A stretch of DNA of 64,000 nt from Puccinellia tenuiflora (Eukaryota; Streptophyta; Magnoliopsida; Poales; Poaceae), in NCBI GenBank assembly GCA_012064385.1, contig QRDG01000473.1, positions 4,037,965 through 4,101,964 on the forward strand, in the 5' to 3' direction. Below, one piece after another: positions 46,001-56,998 of this stretch; position 1 is the first letter of the stretch, and the number at the start of each line of letters is the position of its first letter. The translations under genes were made by a program, and so were the position numbers. The notes beneath the pieces were generated by a model. It saw only the letters and a list, made by a program, of their open reading frames with translations, was not told the origin of the DNA and did no database searches.

Positions 46001-46398
46001 TCTCCGAACTTGCGGATCTCCGTAGTATGACGGAGGAGGAGTTCAAGGGCATCGCTGCTGCCAGCGCGGACGTCGCGATGCGGGTGCAGCAGCTGGACCG
46101 AGCTGCTGAACTATCTGGGTTGGCTCCGACCTGCCAAAGCCTCCCAGATGTGGCAGAGTTCCTCTCGAAGGCGGCCGTCTCCATCAGGTCCATCAAGAAC
46201 AAGACCGCTAGCCGGCTGCTCAATGACCGAAATGGAGCCAGTCTCCAAACGGGGGCGCGCGCGATGGCATCGTTCCGGGAGGCCAATCCCAACGCCGCCG
46301 TGCCCAACTTCCTGGGCGCCAAAACTTCCGAAGCCTCGCTCCAGGCCGTGGATGCCTCCACGACCGCTCTGGCCACGGAGATGTTCCCACGTGCTTAA
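43085..46398 (+). pseudogene. Antisense gene of the minus-oriented Tat element (gypsy-type transposon protein, coiled coil)
   Basis: Exon 1 starts MDKIKQSAQKNPSGASLIRR and holds the same domain as the gene at 23265: PIFDIFMWMGLVPPFSDFFL, YELKLLHLTPSAILDLSVFA. It ends in a TGA (44063-44065, CGA expected). An acidic Ser/Glu/Asp stretch follows in another frame, then an intron with ends GTAAGTCTG (about 44657) and TTGCAG (44709). The last exon (after ..GATTCAG at 45027) is a long coiled coil (LEESLKLQEEELSLLKTRHL), broken by a TAG at 45583-45585. It stops at 46396-46398, with AATAAA at 46440. Exact middle exons are uncertain. Confidence 0.75.
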
Positions 46399-46831
46399 AC
46401 TTCATGCATACTATTCGAGCACCTCGTGCCCCAAAATGTAATAAACATTGCGTCAGATTTCGCACTTGTCAAAACTTATGCTGTAATGCTTAGGTAATTC
46501 TGCGCTACTCTACTTCACGGGTGTTTTTTGATTTATCATGTTTTCCTTTCTCCATGTCATTGAGAGATCCTTCGGGGATGTAAGCTTACCCATGAGGCCC
46601 TGACTGATCAGGAATGCCCTCACAGGCCCTACCGATTCCCAGAAGGTCGCTCACCCTCTCAGCACGCACTCCTCCTGGGCAGTATCAGGTCTCTCACAAC
46701 TTCATACCCCCGGGAGAGTCGTCCCCCTGGAGTGCTCATTCGACGGACAAGACGTGTTCTCTGTTTCGTGCATAGTTTTATACCCGGGAAATAGATAGCT
46801 TGGCATGACATTGATTCTGATCAAGGAGAAT
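46399..46831. other. Spacer between antisense gene and gag, pol missing
   Basis: It holds the AATAAA signal of the antisense gene (46440) and an otherwise non-coding stretch. In a full Tat element about 4 kb of pol would stand here. No pol motif is left. Confidence 0.6.
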
Positions 46832-47700
46832 TTATCTTTTATTGCTCATGGGGAGTTCCAGGTGAAAACTCGATTCTTCCGGGTACATCTCGGGGCGTCG
46901 TGGGTACTTCATGTGCGCCGCGTAGCTGGCTTCAGCGTACCTCATGGGGAGGAAGTTTAGCAGCTTCCTTAGCCCATGCGCAAAGGTCGGCCATCTTCCA
47001 CAAGTCCTCCAGGGTGTCCACTGCACGGACGCTCAGCTTTTCACGCATCTTCAAGTTGCGGACGTTGACGTGGAAGATGGCGATGATGGAGATCTCTTGG
47101 AGGTCCGCCAGGGGAATGCGGTCGACGACGCCTCGGAACCTCCAGATGTAGTGGCGCAGCGTTTCATCGGGTCCTTGCTCAAGACGGTAGAGGTCAAGGA
47201 CGGTTGCCGGGTTCGGCGTGCAGTAGGTCTTGGGATGCTGGCCGGCCTAGCCCTCCATTTCCTTGCGGTTGCGACGCCTGGGGTTGGAGCTTTGGCCGGT
47301 AGCTTCGCGGGTCGGATCTATGGGCCTCTTGCCATGGGGATCCTCTTGTTGTTCCTCCTCTGGGGGTGCTGGCGCAGGGACGGCGGCACCGCGGGTGTTG
47401 GTCGGGGCAGAACTCACGGGAGCGTGGCAGTGGTGAGCGTAGTCCAGCAGGTTTTCCAAGCTGGCGATCCATTCCCTCGCACGGGGATCGCTCTTGCACT
47501 GCTCTGGCGGGAAGGAGAGAAGCGCTCGGGCCGTGCCCAGTGTCTCTTCCAGCCCCCAGCTTCTCCGAGTCGACTGTTGCGATGGCTCACCACGGACCTC
47601 CTGATTTCCCGACATGGCTTTCGCTTGCCGACGACGCGCCCATTCAACCAGCCTTGAGGAAGCAACTGCTCCGGTCGGAGTAGAGGAAGAAGAAATCAGG
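46832..47700 (-). pseudogene. gag of the minus-oriented Tat element
   Basis: Reading the minus strand: a Pro/Arg-rich N-terminal part (EWIASLENLLDYAHHCHAPV, VPAPAPPEEEQQEDPHGKR), then the gag core (LRHYIWRFRGVVDRIPLADL, FHVNVRNLKMREKLSVRAVD). It ends LEDLWKMADLCAWAKEAAKL and decays by stops towards 46832. The part expected between the two segments is largely missing, and a TAG sits near 47247. It lies directly inside the PBS of the 5' LTR, as expected. No zinc knuckle was found. Confidence 0.72.
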
Positions 47701-47934
47701 GCAGATCTAGCCGCGACCGACGAGCTTGACGTTGATCTTGGTGCAGAGGTTCGACGTCAAGGCCGAAGCAGCTCTTGATGAAGAACTTGGTTGAGGCAGA
47801 TCTTGAAGAAGAACTTGGCGATGCGGTCGACGTAGGCCTTGCCGAAGAATCTAGTGACGAAGCCGACGTAGACGCCGATCAAGATCTCGATGAAGACGAA
47901 TCTAGTGCTTGCGCCCCCTACCTGGCACGCCAGA

Positions 47935-50586
47935 TGTCGTGTCTTGGATCACGGACACCGGGAGTAAAGGATACCTGATACGTGTCAAACGTATCTATAA
48001 TTTTTGATTGATCCATACTAGTTTTGTGATGTTGTCACATGTTTTTATTATAATATTAATCATTTTATGCATTTTGTCGGACTAACCTATTGACAAGATG
48101 CCCAGTGCCAGTTTCCTGTTTTTGCTATTTTTGTATTTCAGAAAAGTCACTTCAGGAAATATCGTCGGATTGCGCTGAAAATTTATGGAGATTTTTTATG
48201 CGACGGAAGACACCTGTGGACCAAAGGGCAGCCTGGGGGCCACCCAGGGGCCACAGGCGGGTGCCTACCGCGGCCCCACCTGGACCCGCGGGTGGGACCC
48301 ACCCCTGCTCCTGGGGCATCCCCTCGGCCCCCTCCGACGCCTACAAAATCCCTCTTAACCTAAAAACGACAGCGGCGGCCATTATTTTCTAGAAAAGTCA
48401 GCCCGAGGCGCCATCAACTCAAACCCTAGTTCGGGGGTGATTCCGAAGCAGATCTCGGCACTCTGTCGGAGGGGAGATCGATCCCGGAGGGCTCTTCATC
48501 GCCATGCCTTCCTCCGGGATGATTTGTGAGTAGTCCCACCTTGGACCTTGGGTCCATGGCAATAGCTAGATGATAGTCTCTTTCTCTTGTGCTTCATGTC
48601 TTATGATCTTGTGAGCTGCCTAACATGATCAAGATCGATTATTGTAATGCTATGTGATGTGTTTGCTGGGATCTGATGGATTATAAAGTTATGATCAGAT
48701 TGTGCATGATTCTTATATGTTGATTTATGTTCTTGCATGCTCTCCAATGTGCGTAGTTACTTTGGCCAAGTGATTGTGTGTATCTCCAAGAGAGAGTATT
48801 TATGCTAGATAGTGGGTTTATGCCCCCTTTTGTTCCTGGGCACGAGTGACAGAAACGTCTAAGGGCGGGGTGTGCTGTTGCTAATAAGGGTAAAACAGCA
48901 GTGTTAAAGTCTATTTTGATATTTAATATTACTTACTTCATGCGCTTTACTTAATGCAAATGTTTGTTGCTTGCAACTTAATACCGATGGGTGACAGGCT
49001 GGATAGCGATCCCACGGTGGACTTTTTAGACAAAGATGCAGTTGGACTCAATGGTCTTTGTTCATTGTCGTGATGCCTACTTAAATATTATCATGTTCTC
49101 TTTGTCATAGCTAGATTAAGTTTGTGTTATAATCTTGTCAATTGCCCAGCTGTAATTTGTTTACCCATCATATGAATGTTCTATTTACTCGAGAGACTCC
49201 ACTAGTGAACCCATGGCCCCCGGTCCATCTTTTTACATTGATTGCAACCTTTATTCATCACTTTTCACCATCATTACTCATCTGGTCCATTTTCATAATT
49301 CATCTATTTCACTATACAATTAACCGCTTTGTTTTCTGCGAGACCGGAAAGATTGACAACCTTTTCGCTGTTGGGGGCAAAGTATTTTGGTTGAGTGTGT
49401 GGAGGTACACGTCTGTTGGAGATTAAGCACCAGAGATCTTCAACATTCACTTTGTTGTTGATTTCAAGGTCCTACTATTTCAATAAACCTCGGTTCGTTA
49501 TCGAGGGAAAACTACTGCTTTCTACATCTTCGCCTTCGCTTGGGGCACCACCCCACTCTTTATCAGTAGCAATCAAGCTCTTTTCTGGCGCCGTTGCTGG
49601 GGAACACACTAAAGAAACATAAGAAGATTAGTCCCCGCCAACTTTGCCAGCACTTAGCAATACCCATTTTTATGTTCGACACGGGGCGTGAAGGAGGCTG
49701 GAAGACGCCAACTTCTGGGAGAACCTCGTCGAGACCTCCGATCTACGTACTAGCAAGCAACACAGAGACACAGAGAGTTTACCCAGGTTCAGGCCGCCCA
49801 GAGGCTAAAAGCCCTACTCCTGCATGTTTGGATTGAGTGGTTCATCATGGTGTGGCTTAGAGAGGTGGTTGCGGGTGAGAACCCGGGAGGTGTCGGCTAG
49901 AGGTTGAAGACAAGCAGATCCTTTCCCAGAGGAGATCACCTCTCTCTTATGCTACTCTCGCCTGGTGCGCTACCTAGCCTAGCCTCCGACTCTCTGGAAT
50001 TCCTTCCTCTCTCCCTGAGGTGCCTCAGGCCTCCTTTTATAGGCTAAGGGGAACCCACAAGGGCACCTTTGGGGGCGGAGGGGTTTTAGGTGGAAAACCC
50101 CTCCGGGTTCTTCTTATGGGGCGACGTGGCCTCTTCTCGTCCAAGTATTCTTCTCAGGGGGGTTAGGTACGGTCGCCCACCTTTTGTAGGGCGGGCAGAC
50201 AAAGGCTGACACTTTTAACGACCGTGTCCCCGCGCGGCGCATCCATCTTCTTGGCGCCCAAGTCTTCTAGAAGCTTCCAGTAGGAGCTGGCAAGTTTATC
50301 CTCTTTGCTTGTATGGAGGCTGGATCCCGAGGGTGAGTCTGGCCTCCTGCCGGGCGTCCGGGACCTCGGGACCTCCGCGTCGTCTGCCGGGTTGAGGGTG
50401 ACCCCGGAAGGCCACCCGACCCTTAGTCGTGGTTGTCGATGCCGTCCTTGCCTGGTTGCCGTGGGGCAGATGGGGGGCCCATCTGCCAGTGTTGAACCCT
50501 TGCCTTGTTCGCCTTATTGGTGGGTCCACTGGTGGTGGACCCACTTTGACCGCATCAGGGGAACCCCGTGTTCCACTGTTGCGACA
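47935..50586 (-). repeat. 5' LTR of the minus-oriented Tat element, split by a solo LTR
   Basis: The LTR proper is 47935-47975 plus 49665-50586. 47976-49664 is the inserted solo LTR plus one copy of the duplicated target. The outer border ends TTCCACTGTTGCGACA at 50586. Confidence 0.85.
47976..49659 (+). mobile_element. Solo LTR of a gypsy family, 1684 bp
   Basis: It starts TGATACGTGTCAAACGTATC and ends CCAGCACTTAGCA. It is flanked by ATACC on both sides (47971-47975 and 49660-49664). It matches the complete 5' LTR at 55093-56777 almost throughout. It is the product of unequal recombination between two LTRs. Confidence 0.92.
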
Positions 50587-50849
50587 CCTCTGGAGGAATA
50601 CTTGGACGAGAGGAGGCCACGTCGCCTCCTAAAGACCCCCGGGGGGTTTTCCCGCCAAGAACCCCCCACGCTCCTCGCATGCTCTTGTTGGCTCCCCTTA
50701 GCCTATAAAAGGAGGACCAAAGCATGGAGGAGGGGAGGTTGGGCTGAGGAGAGAACGATACAAGACCAGAAAACTAGCTAGGGCAAAGAGGCACGACTAA
50801 AAATTCAGAGATCAGCAATGATTCAATTCCGTCGAGGACGAGCTCCAAA
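50587..50849 (+). repeat. LTR of the second Tat family, right piece
   Basis: After the CCTCT duplication copy it continues the LTR broken at 41668: GGAGGAATACTTGGACGAGA, GGTTTTCCCGCCAAGAAC, and the TATA region AGCCTATAAAAGGAGGACC. It matches 57440-57560. Beyond about 50720 similarity fades; where the LTR ends is unclear. Confidence 0.65.
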
Positions 50850-51547
50850 ACATTGCTCGGCTTCATCCGCAATGGTTTATGCTACGGAAAAAAATGTCAA
50901 GGATCGACTATCACGGACGATTCTGTGATGGATTTGTTGCCACCAAAACGTCGTGGGATATGCGTGACGTTTAGTCAATCGTCGCGGGCAATTGGACGGC
51001 CCGGTATAAGGCCCAATAAGGCGCGATGTTTGTTTTCCGTTGCGACCTTCGACACATGGCAGCGGTGTTTCTGTCAGTTGCTAACACCGTCAGCTGACGT
51101 TATCATTTTGTACGACGTTTTTTGTATGTCGCAAGCCATTGCCATTCCGTTTATGACGTCATCTCCCCTGCGATGTTCATTTTTTTCGTCACGGCTCCGC
51201 GCATTGCGAGGTCAGCAGGTGGACTATCCACAATGTTCCACGTAGGATCTTATCCGTGACGGGTTTATTTCGTCGTGGTCATGGTGACAACGTCATCTGC
51301 ACCCTATGACGTTTTTTGTTCGTCGCCGCAGTGCGAAAATCAGATGGCGACACGTGGCCCACCCATCAGGTTCCACGTTGTGGTGTATCCGCGATGAATT
51401 CATTTCGACGAGGTCCGTGACGTGTATTTTCCGTCGCTGTGTCAGCCAATCAGTCGCTGCCATGTGTATTCTATCCATGACAAATTGTGTCTGTCGCAAG
51501 GCATCTTGGTGTCGTCCTCGCATTCGCGATGTTTAACGTTTCATTAT
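50850..51547. repeat. GACG/CGTC-rich tract, subterminal-like
   Basis: Short motifs such as GTGACG, TGACGTT, CGTCGC and TTCGTCGTGG recur dozens of times in both orientations (GACGTTTTTTGTTCGTCGC at 51308, GTCGCAAG at 51128 and 51494). No long frame is convincing. It looks like the subterminal region of a DNA transposon, perhaps the one whose gene is at 52551-54328. Confidence 0.55.
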
Positions 51548-52251
51548 TGTCGTGGTGGTTAGCACGGCATACCCATCAGAGATGGGGATTTGTGGGACAA
51601 GGCGGCAATGGCGTTCCGGCGGGATTGGGCACAAGCACGACAAGAACATGCGATGTACCCAGGTTCAGGGCCCTCGTGGTGAGGTAAAACCCCTACTCCT
51701 GCATGTCTGCTGTATATGATGGAACAAATTCGGGCTACATGGTTGCTCCTTGAGCTGTGTTTTTCTCTCTCTAGCTATAGGAGGAAGAATGTGGTAGGTG
51801 GGGATGAGAAGAGCCTCCACCTCCCAAAATATCTATCTAGGGTTTCCGAAAAGTTGCCTCTCTAGGGCTCCATGGTGCACCTTATAAAGGGGATGCCCAG
51901 GGGACAAAGGGGTGGCCCATGGGGCCCAGCTAGTACTACTCACGCACATGGGATGCCAGCCTGATGTGGCCAGCCAGGCATAGCCGGACTGGGGCAGCCG
52001 GATTGGAGCAGCCTGCAGCTAGTAGCCTGCAATCTCAAGGCAGCTAACAGCCTGCAGTCTCAAGGCAGCTAGCAGCCTGCAGTTTCAAGGCAGCTAGCAG
52101 CCTGCAGTCTCAATGAAGCTAGCAGCCTGCAGTCTGCAGTCTCAAGGCAGCTAGCAGCCTGCCGACCGTCCGCTTGATCTTCGTGGTTTGCTTCTCTTGT
52201 TCTCTTGTCGAGTCATGGACTTTGGTATACCCGGGGGTTATCCCCCCGACA
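51548..52251 (-). repeat. LTR, minus orientation, 704 bp
   Basis: On the minus strand it begins TGTCGGGGGGATAACCCCCG and ends ACCACCACGACA. It shares GGGCCCTCGTGGTGAGGTAA and the start of the LTR with the solo LTR at 58707-59904. No clean target duplication was found (ATTAT against GTTAC), so one border may be deleted. Confidence 0.65.
52012..52160. repeat. 25 bp minisatellite inside the LTR
   Basis: AGCCTGCAGTCTCAAGGCAG plus CTAGC repeats about five to six times with small changes. It is absent from the related LTR at 58707, so it expanded in this copy or family branch. Confidence 0.85.
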
Positions 52252-52550
52252 GTTACGGTTCGAATGTCCATTTAGGCGGTCCGGACGAATTCTAGCACTA
52301 CATAAATTCACAGCAAGCAAATAAGTGGTCACAGCCTTGCTCACCAGCACAAGCATCAAAGGCCATCCGCTACAGTTTACAGCCTTACAAAAGCCACCAG
52401 CAAATAGAGTTTTAGCCTCAAAAAGGGGCACCAAAAGCCTCACGAAGGGGCACCAGGAACATAGTATCAGCCTCCCGAAGGGCATCAAAATGCCTCACCA
52501 AGGGCACTTACCAAAAAACTCACGAAGGGAACCGACTAGTTGCAGATCGG

Positions 52551-54328
52551 CTACCCAGTACCATCTTTCGATTCTTCTGTAGCAGGCAATGACACCTGAC
52601 GATATTTCAATTTTCCTGTAGCAGCCAATAAGTCCTCAAGAATTTGATTGCTGTGAAGTTGACCCACCCTCTCCTCTTCTTGTTTCTGCCGCATGACTTG
52701 CAATTCTTCTTTAATCTTGATCCTATCCACATCGTTTTGATCCTTCACCTGCTTCAAATCAACAACTACATACTACAGATCGTGCTTCCCTGCTCTTTCA
52801 GCTTCAACTTGAAGCTGCAGCTTAGACTTTGTTGCTCTTTTACAGCTTGATTTCACGCCTATATTCTTCAAGAAGGTAGGCTTTCGTTTGCCGCCTTTAC
52901 ACATCACCTCAGCGACAACTTCCTCGGCAGAAATAGGTTGGCGGTCAGTGCCTTTTTGGTGAAACTTCTCCCGCCACCTTTGCTTCCATTTCAGCCTACA
53001 AAGCATGTCAAAGCAGAAGAAGTAATAGCAGCTGAACTAGCTTGTAAGCAACATTGACATGAAATAGCAGATGACAAGCATGTAAAGAACATGGATGAAA
53101 AATAGCAGAGAAAAAGCAGGTCGAGAACATAGATGAAAATATTAGATGACAAGCAAAGATGAACTAGACAAGCAATTAAGCACGCATGTACACAACTAGC
53201 AGATGACAAGCGTAGGTGAAATAGCTGACGAGAAGCGTGTACAAAACATAGTTGTAAACCATGCTGAAATGACAGCAAACCCAAGTGCATAATTTAACTG
53301 GTGTATCTGGTGGTGCTGAAATGACAAGGGATCTGCATGTACAAGCAATAGATGCGACAGTAGCTGAACTAGATTGATAGGAACATAGATGAAAAACAGC
53401 ATATGACAGACATGTAAGGAACGTTGAAGTAAAATCTTGATTCCGGAGATGTAAGCAATTCTGGGGGACTTACAATTGCTTTTTTCACAGGCGTAGAGGA
53501 TCCACCATTCCTTTTCTTGTGCGTCTCTTTGAACAATTGTAGGGCATCTTTCTCCGCATCGCAGCAAACCTCGTAGCTACGAGAACCTGTGAGAGAAGGG
53601 AACTTGACACTTTTTCTGCTGTTAGCGGCATTCAAACAAGCCGTCTACACAAACAAAATAAGAACAGATTAGCGACAGTCCACATTCTAGAATTGAAACG
53701 GTGGCAAGCTTAAGTGAACAAAGACATGGACCTGTTCCTTAGATGTGGACCAGCTATCGATTAACAGGCACCAATCAGCTTCGTTCATGTTTTTCACTTC
53801 CTTAGGAGGTTTACATGTAACTTGAGTCTTGTTTTCACATGTGTCCCAATGGGCGGCCTTCATATCATGGTGTCTTTGCTTTGTACGGTTCTTGAGATTT
53901 AGCATAAGAGATGAATGAATCGTGGGGTCTTTGATGTCCATAACAAACTTTGCCTGATACAAAAGAAAGAGAATTCTTCAGTTTTATGAACAACAATACA
54001 AAGAACTGGGATCAAGAGTTACAAAACTTACAGCCACATGGCCCATGTAGATAGAAAGTATGTCACTCCTCTTCTTGTACAATTTCCAGTGGGTTAAGAT
54101 AGGCACAACCTCCTTAACAGCTATTGAACACGCAGTAGCATACATGCTAGCAATCTTTGCGTCAGCTGGGCGAGACTTTCCCGGAGGAATAACAATTTTG
54201 ATCCTATTTCCTTTGGACATCCTGTCCAGCTGCTTTCCCATGTTTATTCCCCTATCCACCTCGACACTTACAATCATGTTTCTAGTTCGATCATCTACAA
54301 AAATTGCGCTAGAGTTAGTGTTCTGCAT
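52551..54328 (-). pseudogene. Spliced Transposase_24 (Ptta/En/Spm) type gene
   Basis: Exons on the minus strand are 54328-54033, 53953-53732, 53644-53474 and 52995-52551, with GT/AG ends. Exon 1 (MSKGNRIKIVIPPGKSRPAD, YATACSIAVKEVVPILTHWK) and exon 2 (SLMLNLKNRTKQRHHDMKAA) match the plant transposase family that includes CACTA TNP1-like proteins. Exon 3 has the family motif VKFPSLTGSRSYEVCCDAEK, ALQLFKETH. Exon 4 is a lysine-rich helical tail ending at TAG 52551. Damage: a frameshift at the start of exon 4 and an in-frame TAG near 52773. These proteins bind element ends; no terminal inverted repeats were found. Confidence 0.78.
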
Positions 54329-54356
54329 TTTGGATTTGATTCTGTAAATGGCTAGT

Positions 54357-55092
54357 TGTAAAGTCCCGGGGTTTTTCCCAAATTAGATTTGTTTGTTTTT
54401 CTTTTTGCACCGTCATGTCATCATGCATTCAATCACCTTGCATATTTTTGCTAAGCATAAAAATAATATTTTTGCAAACCTTATTTTGTTTTGCAAATAT
54501 TAAATCTTTTCCCCCCTCTCCTTTTTCTTTTCCCTCTTTTCTTTTCCTATCTTTCTTTCTCTCTTTCTCCAATTCTTTAAATTGGGAAAATTCTGAAAAA
54601 AAAAACCTTAAAAGGCCGCAGCCCTCTCTCTTTCTCTCCTCTCTCTTTCTTCCGGCCCCTCCCGCTCCCGGTATGCTGCCATGACCCAGTACCGTTTCGT
54701 GTCGTCGTCCTCGTACGGACAGGACGCGCACGTCGTTGTCCGCACTCGCGACCGCGCCGTCACCCGTCCTCCATGCCGCCATGCCACCGCACCACCTTTT
54801 CCCCACTATAAAGCAGGAGCTGGCCGCCCCTTCCCCTAACCCTAGTCCCTCTCCTTCCCCTCGCGCCGCCGCCTCTCTTTTCTCTTCCTCCCCTCTGCTT
54901 CTTCTCCTGCTCACCACAAAGAGCACCACCGGTGCTGCCTCTCTGTCGCCGCGGCCATGGTTGTCCCCAAGCCAAGCTGAGCCGACCAGAAGATCCACCA
55001 CGATGCGCTGGTCCTCCACATCGAAGGAATTGAGCCGAGACGCCTAGGATCATCGCCAAGAACTGCTTCTTCTTCCTCAGGCTTCCGGCGCA
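54357..55092 (+). repeat. LTR-like block, truncated by the next LTR
   Basis: It starts TGTAAAGTCCCGGGGTTTTT, has an AT-rich first half and a GC-rich second half (CCCCTAACCCTAGTCCCTCT), and is cut at 55092 by the TGATACG LTR. The same plan and a similar start (TGTAACAGCCCAGATTTGG) are seen at 62422. Short open frames in the GC-rich half are not taken as genes. Confidence 0.5.
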
Positions 55093-56777
55093 TGATACGT
55101 GTCAAATGTATCTATAATTTTTGATTGATCCATGCTAGTTTTGTGATGTCGTCACATGTTTTTACTGTCATTTATATCATTTTTATGCATTTTGTCGGAC
55201 TAACCTATTAACAAGATGCCCAGTGACAGTTTCCTGTTTTTGCTGTTTTTGTATTTCAGAAAATTCACTTCAGGAAATATCGTCGGATTGCGCTGAAAAT
55301 TTACGGAGATTTTTTATGCGACGGAAGACACCTGTGGACCAAAGGGCAGCCTAGGGGGCCACCCAGGGGCCACAGGCGGGTGCCTGCCACGGCCCCACCT
55401 GGACCCGCGGGTGGGACCCGCCCCTGCTCATGGGGCGTCCCCTCGGCCCCCTCCGACGCCTATAAAATCCCTTTTAACCTAAAAACGACGGGGCGGCCAT
55501 TATTTTCCAGAAAAGTCATCCCGAGGCACCGTCAACTCAAACCCTAGTTCGGGGGTGATTCTGAAGCAGATCCCGGCACTCTGCCGGAGGGGAGATCGAT
55601 CCCGGAGGGCTCTACATCGGCATGCCTTCCTCCGGGATGATTTGTGAGTAGTCCCACCTTGGACCTTTGGTCCATGGCAGTAGCTAGATGGTAGTCTCTC
55701 TCTCTTGTGCTTCATATCTTATGATCTTGTGAGCTGCCTAACATGATCAAGATCGATTATTGTAATGCTATGTGATGTGTCTGCTGGGATCTGATGGATT
55801 ATAAAGTTATGATCAGATTGTGCATGATCCTTATATGTTGATTTATGTTCTTGCATGCTCTCCGATGTGCATAGTTACTTTGGCCAAGTGATTGTGTGTA
55901 TCTCCAAGAGAGAGTATTTATGCTAGATAGTGGGTTCATGCCCCCTTTTGTTCCTGGGCACGAGTGACAGAAACGTCTAAGGGCGAGGGTGTGCTGTTGC
56001 TACTAAGGGTAAAAAAGCGTGTTAAAATCCATTTTGATATTTAATATTGCTTACTTCATGCGCTTTACTTAATGCAAATGTCTGTTGCTTGCAACTTAAT
56101 ACCGATGGGTGACAGGCTGGATAGCGATCCCACGGTGGACTTTTTAGACAAAGTTGCAGTTCGACTCAACGGTCTTTGTTCATTGTCGTGATGCCTAATT
56201 AAATATTATCATGTTCTCTTTGTCATAGCTAGATTAAGTTTGTGTTATAATCTTGTCAATTGGCCAGCTGTAATTTGTTTACCCATCATATGAATGTTCT
56301 ATTTACTCGAGAGACTCCACTAGTGAACCCATGGCCCCCGGTCCATCTTTTTTACATTGATTGCAACCTTTATTCATCACTTTTCATCATCATTACTCCT
56401 CTGGTCCATTTTCATAATTCATCTATTTCACTATACAATTAACCGCTTTGTTTTCTGTGAGACCGGAAAGATTGACAACCTTTCCGCAGTTGGGGGCAAA
56501 GTATTTTGGTTGAGTGCGCGCAGGTCCACGTCTATTGAAGATTAAGCGCCAGAGATCTTCAACATTCAATTTGTTGTTGATTTCAATGTCCTACTGGTTC
56601 GATAAACCTCGGTTCGTTATCGAGGGAAAACTGCTGCTTGCTACATCTCCGCCTTCGGTTGGGGCACCACCCAACTCTTCATCAGTAGCAATCAAGCTCT
56701 TTTCTGGCGCCGTTGCCGGGGAACGCACTAAAGACACATAATAAGATTAGTCCCCGCCAATTTGCCAACACTTAGCA
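55093..56777 (+). repeat. 5' LTR of a gypsy element, 1685 bp
   Basis: It runs from TGATACGTGTCAAATGTATC to CCAACACTTAGCA. The sister copy is the solo LTR at 47976-49659. A PBS follows at once, so this is a 5' LTR. The interior is lost after 56998 because a Tat element has inserted; the 3' end of this element is outside the window. Confidence 0.88.
56703..56724 (+). promoter_or_regulatory. Relic PBS-like site inside the LTR
   Basis: CTTTTCTGGCGCCGTTGCCG followed by GGGAAC lies about 70 bp before the LTR end and repeats the true PBS region downstream. The solo LTR has the same site at about 49575-49600 (GGCGCCGTTGCTGGGGAAC). Confidence 0.65.
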
Positions 56778-56787
56778 AGCTCTTTTC

Positions 56788-56805
56788 TGGCGCCATTGCC
56801 GGGGA
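56788..56805 (+). promoter_or_regulatory. PBS of the gypsy element
   Basis: TGGCGCCATTGCCGGGGA stands 10 bases after the LTR end; it fits a tRNA-Asp type primer. 56806-56998 is the start of the interior, with no gene. Confidence 0.75.
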
Positions 56806-56998
56806 CCTTGGAGCTATATCAAGGGGAGTCTCACACTCTCAATCACTTTACTTTGTTTTTGTCTTGCTTGTTTTATTTCTCGTTAGCTTATTTTTCCTGT
56901 TGCAAAATTTTAAAGGCGAAAAAAATTAGTGTAATCTTTATTCCTGTCTTGTTATTTTATCTTATCGTAATGTGTAGCTTTACTACCCTTGATATGAC

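Larger units (their letters stand above)
41669..50586 (-). mobile_element. Tat-type element, minus orientation: gag and antisense gene, no pol
   Basis: The 3' LTR (41669-42631) and 5' LTR (47935-50586, itself invaded) both run, on the minus strand, from TGTCGCAACAG or TGTCGCAACAGTGG to ...AAGACACGACA. The polypurine tract CCCAGGGGCTAC and the PBS (TCTGGCGTGCCAGGTAGG) sit at the inner borders. The flanking 5-mers are ACTCT and CCTCT, a duplication with one change. The interior carries the antisense gene (plus strand) and gag (minus strand). No protease, RT or integrase motif was found. Confidence 0.85.
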
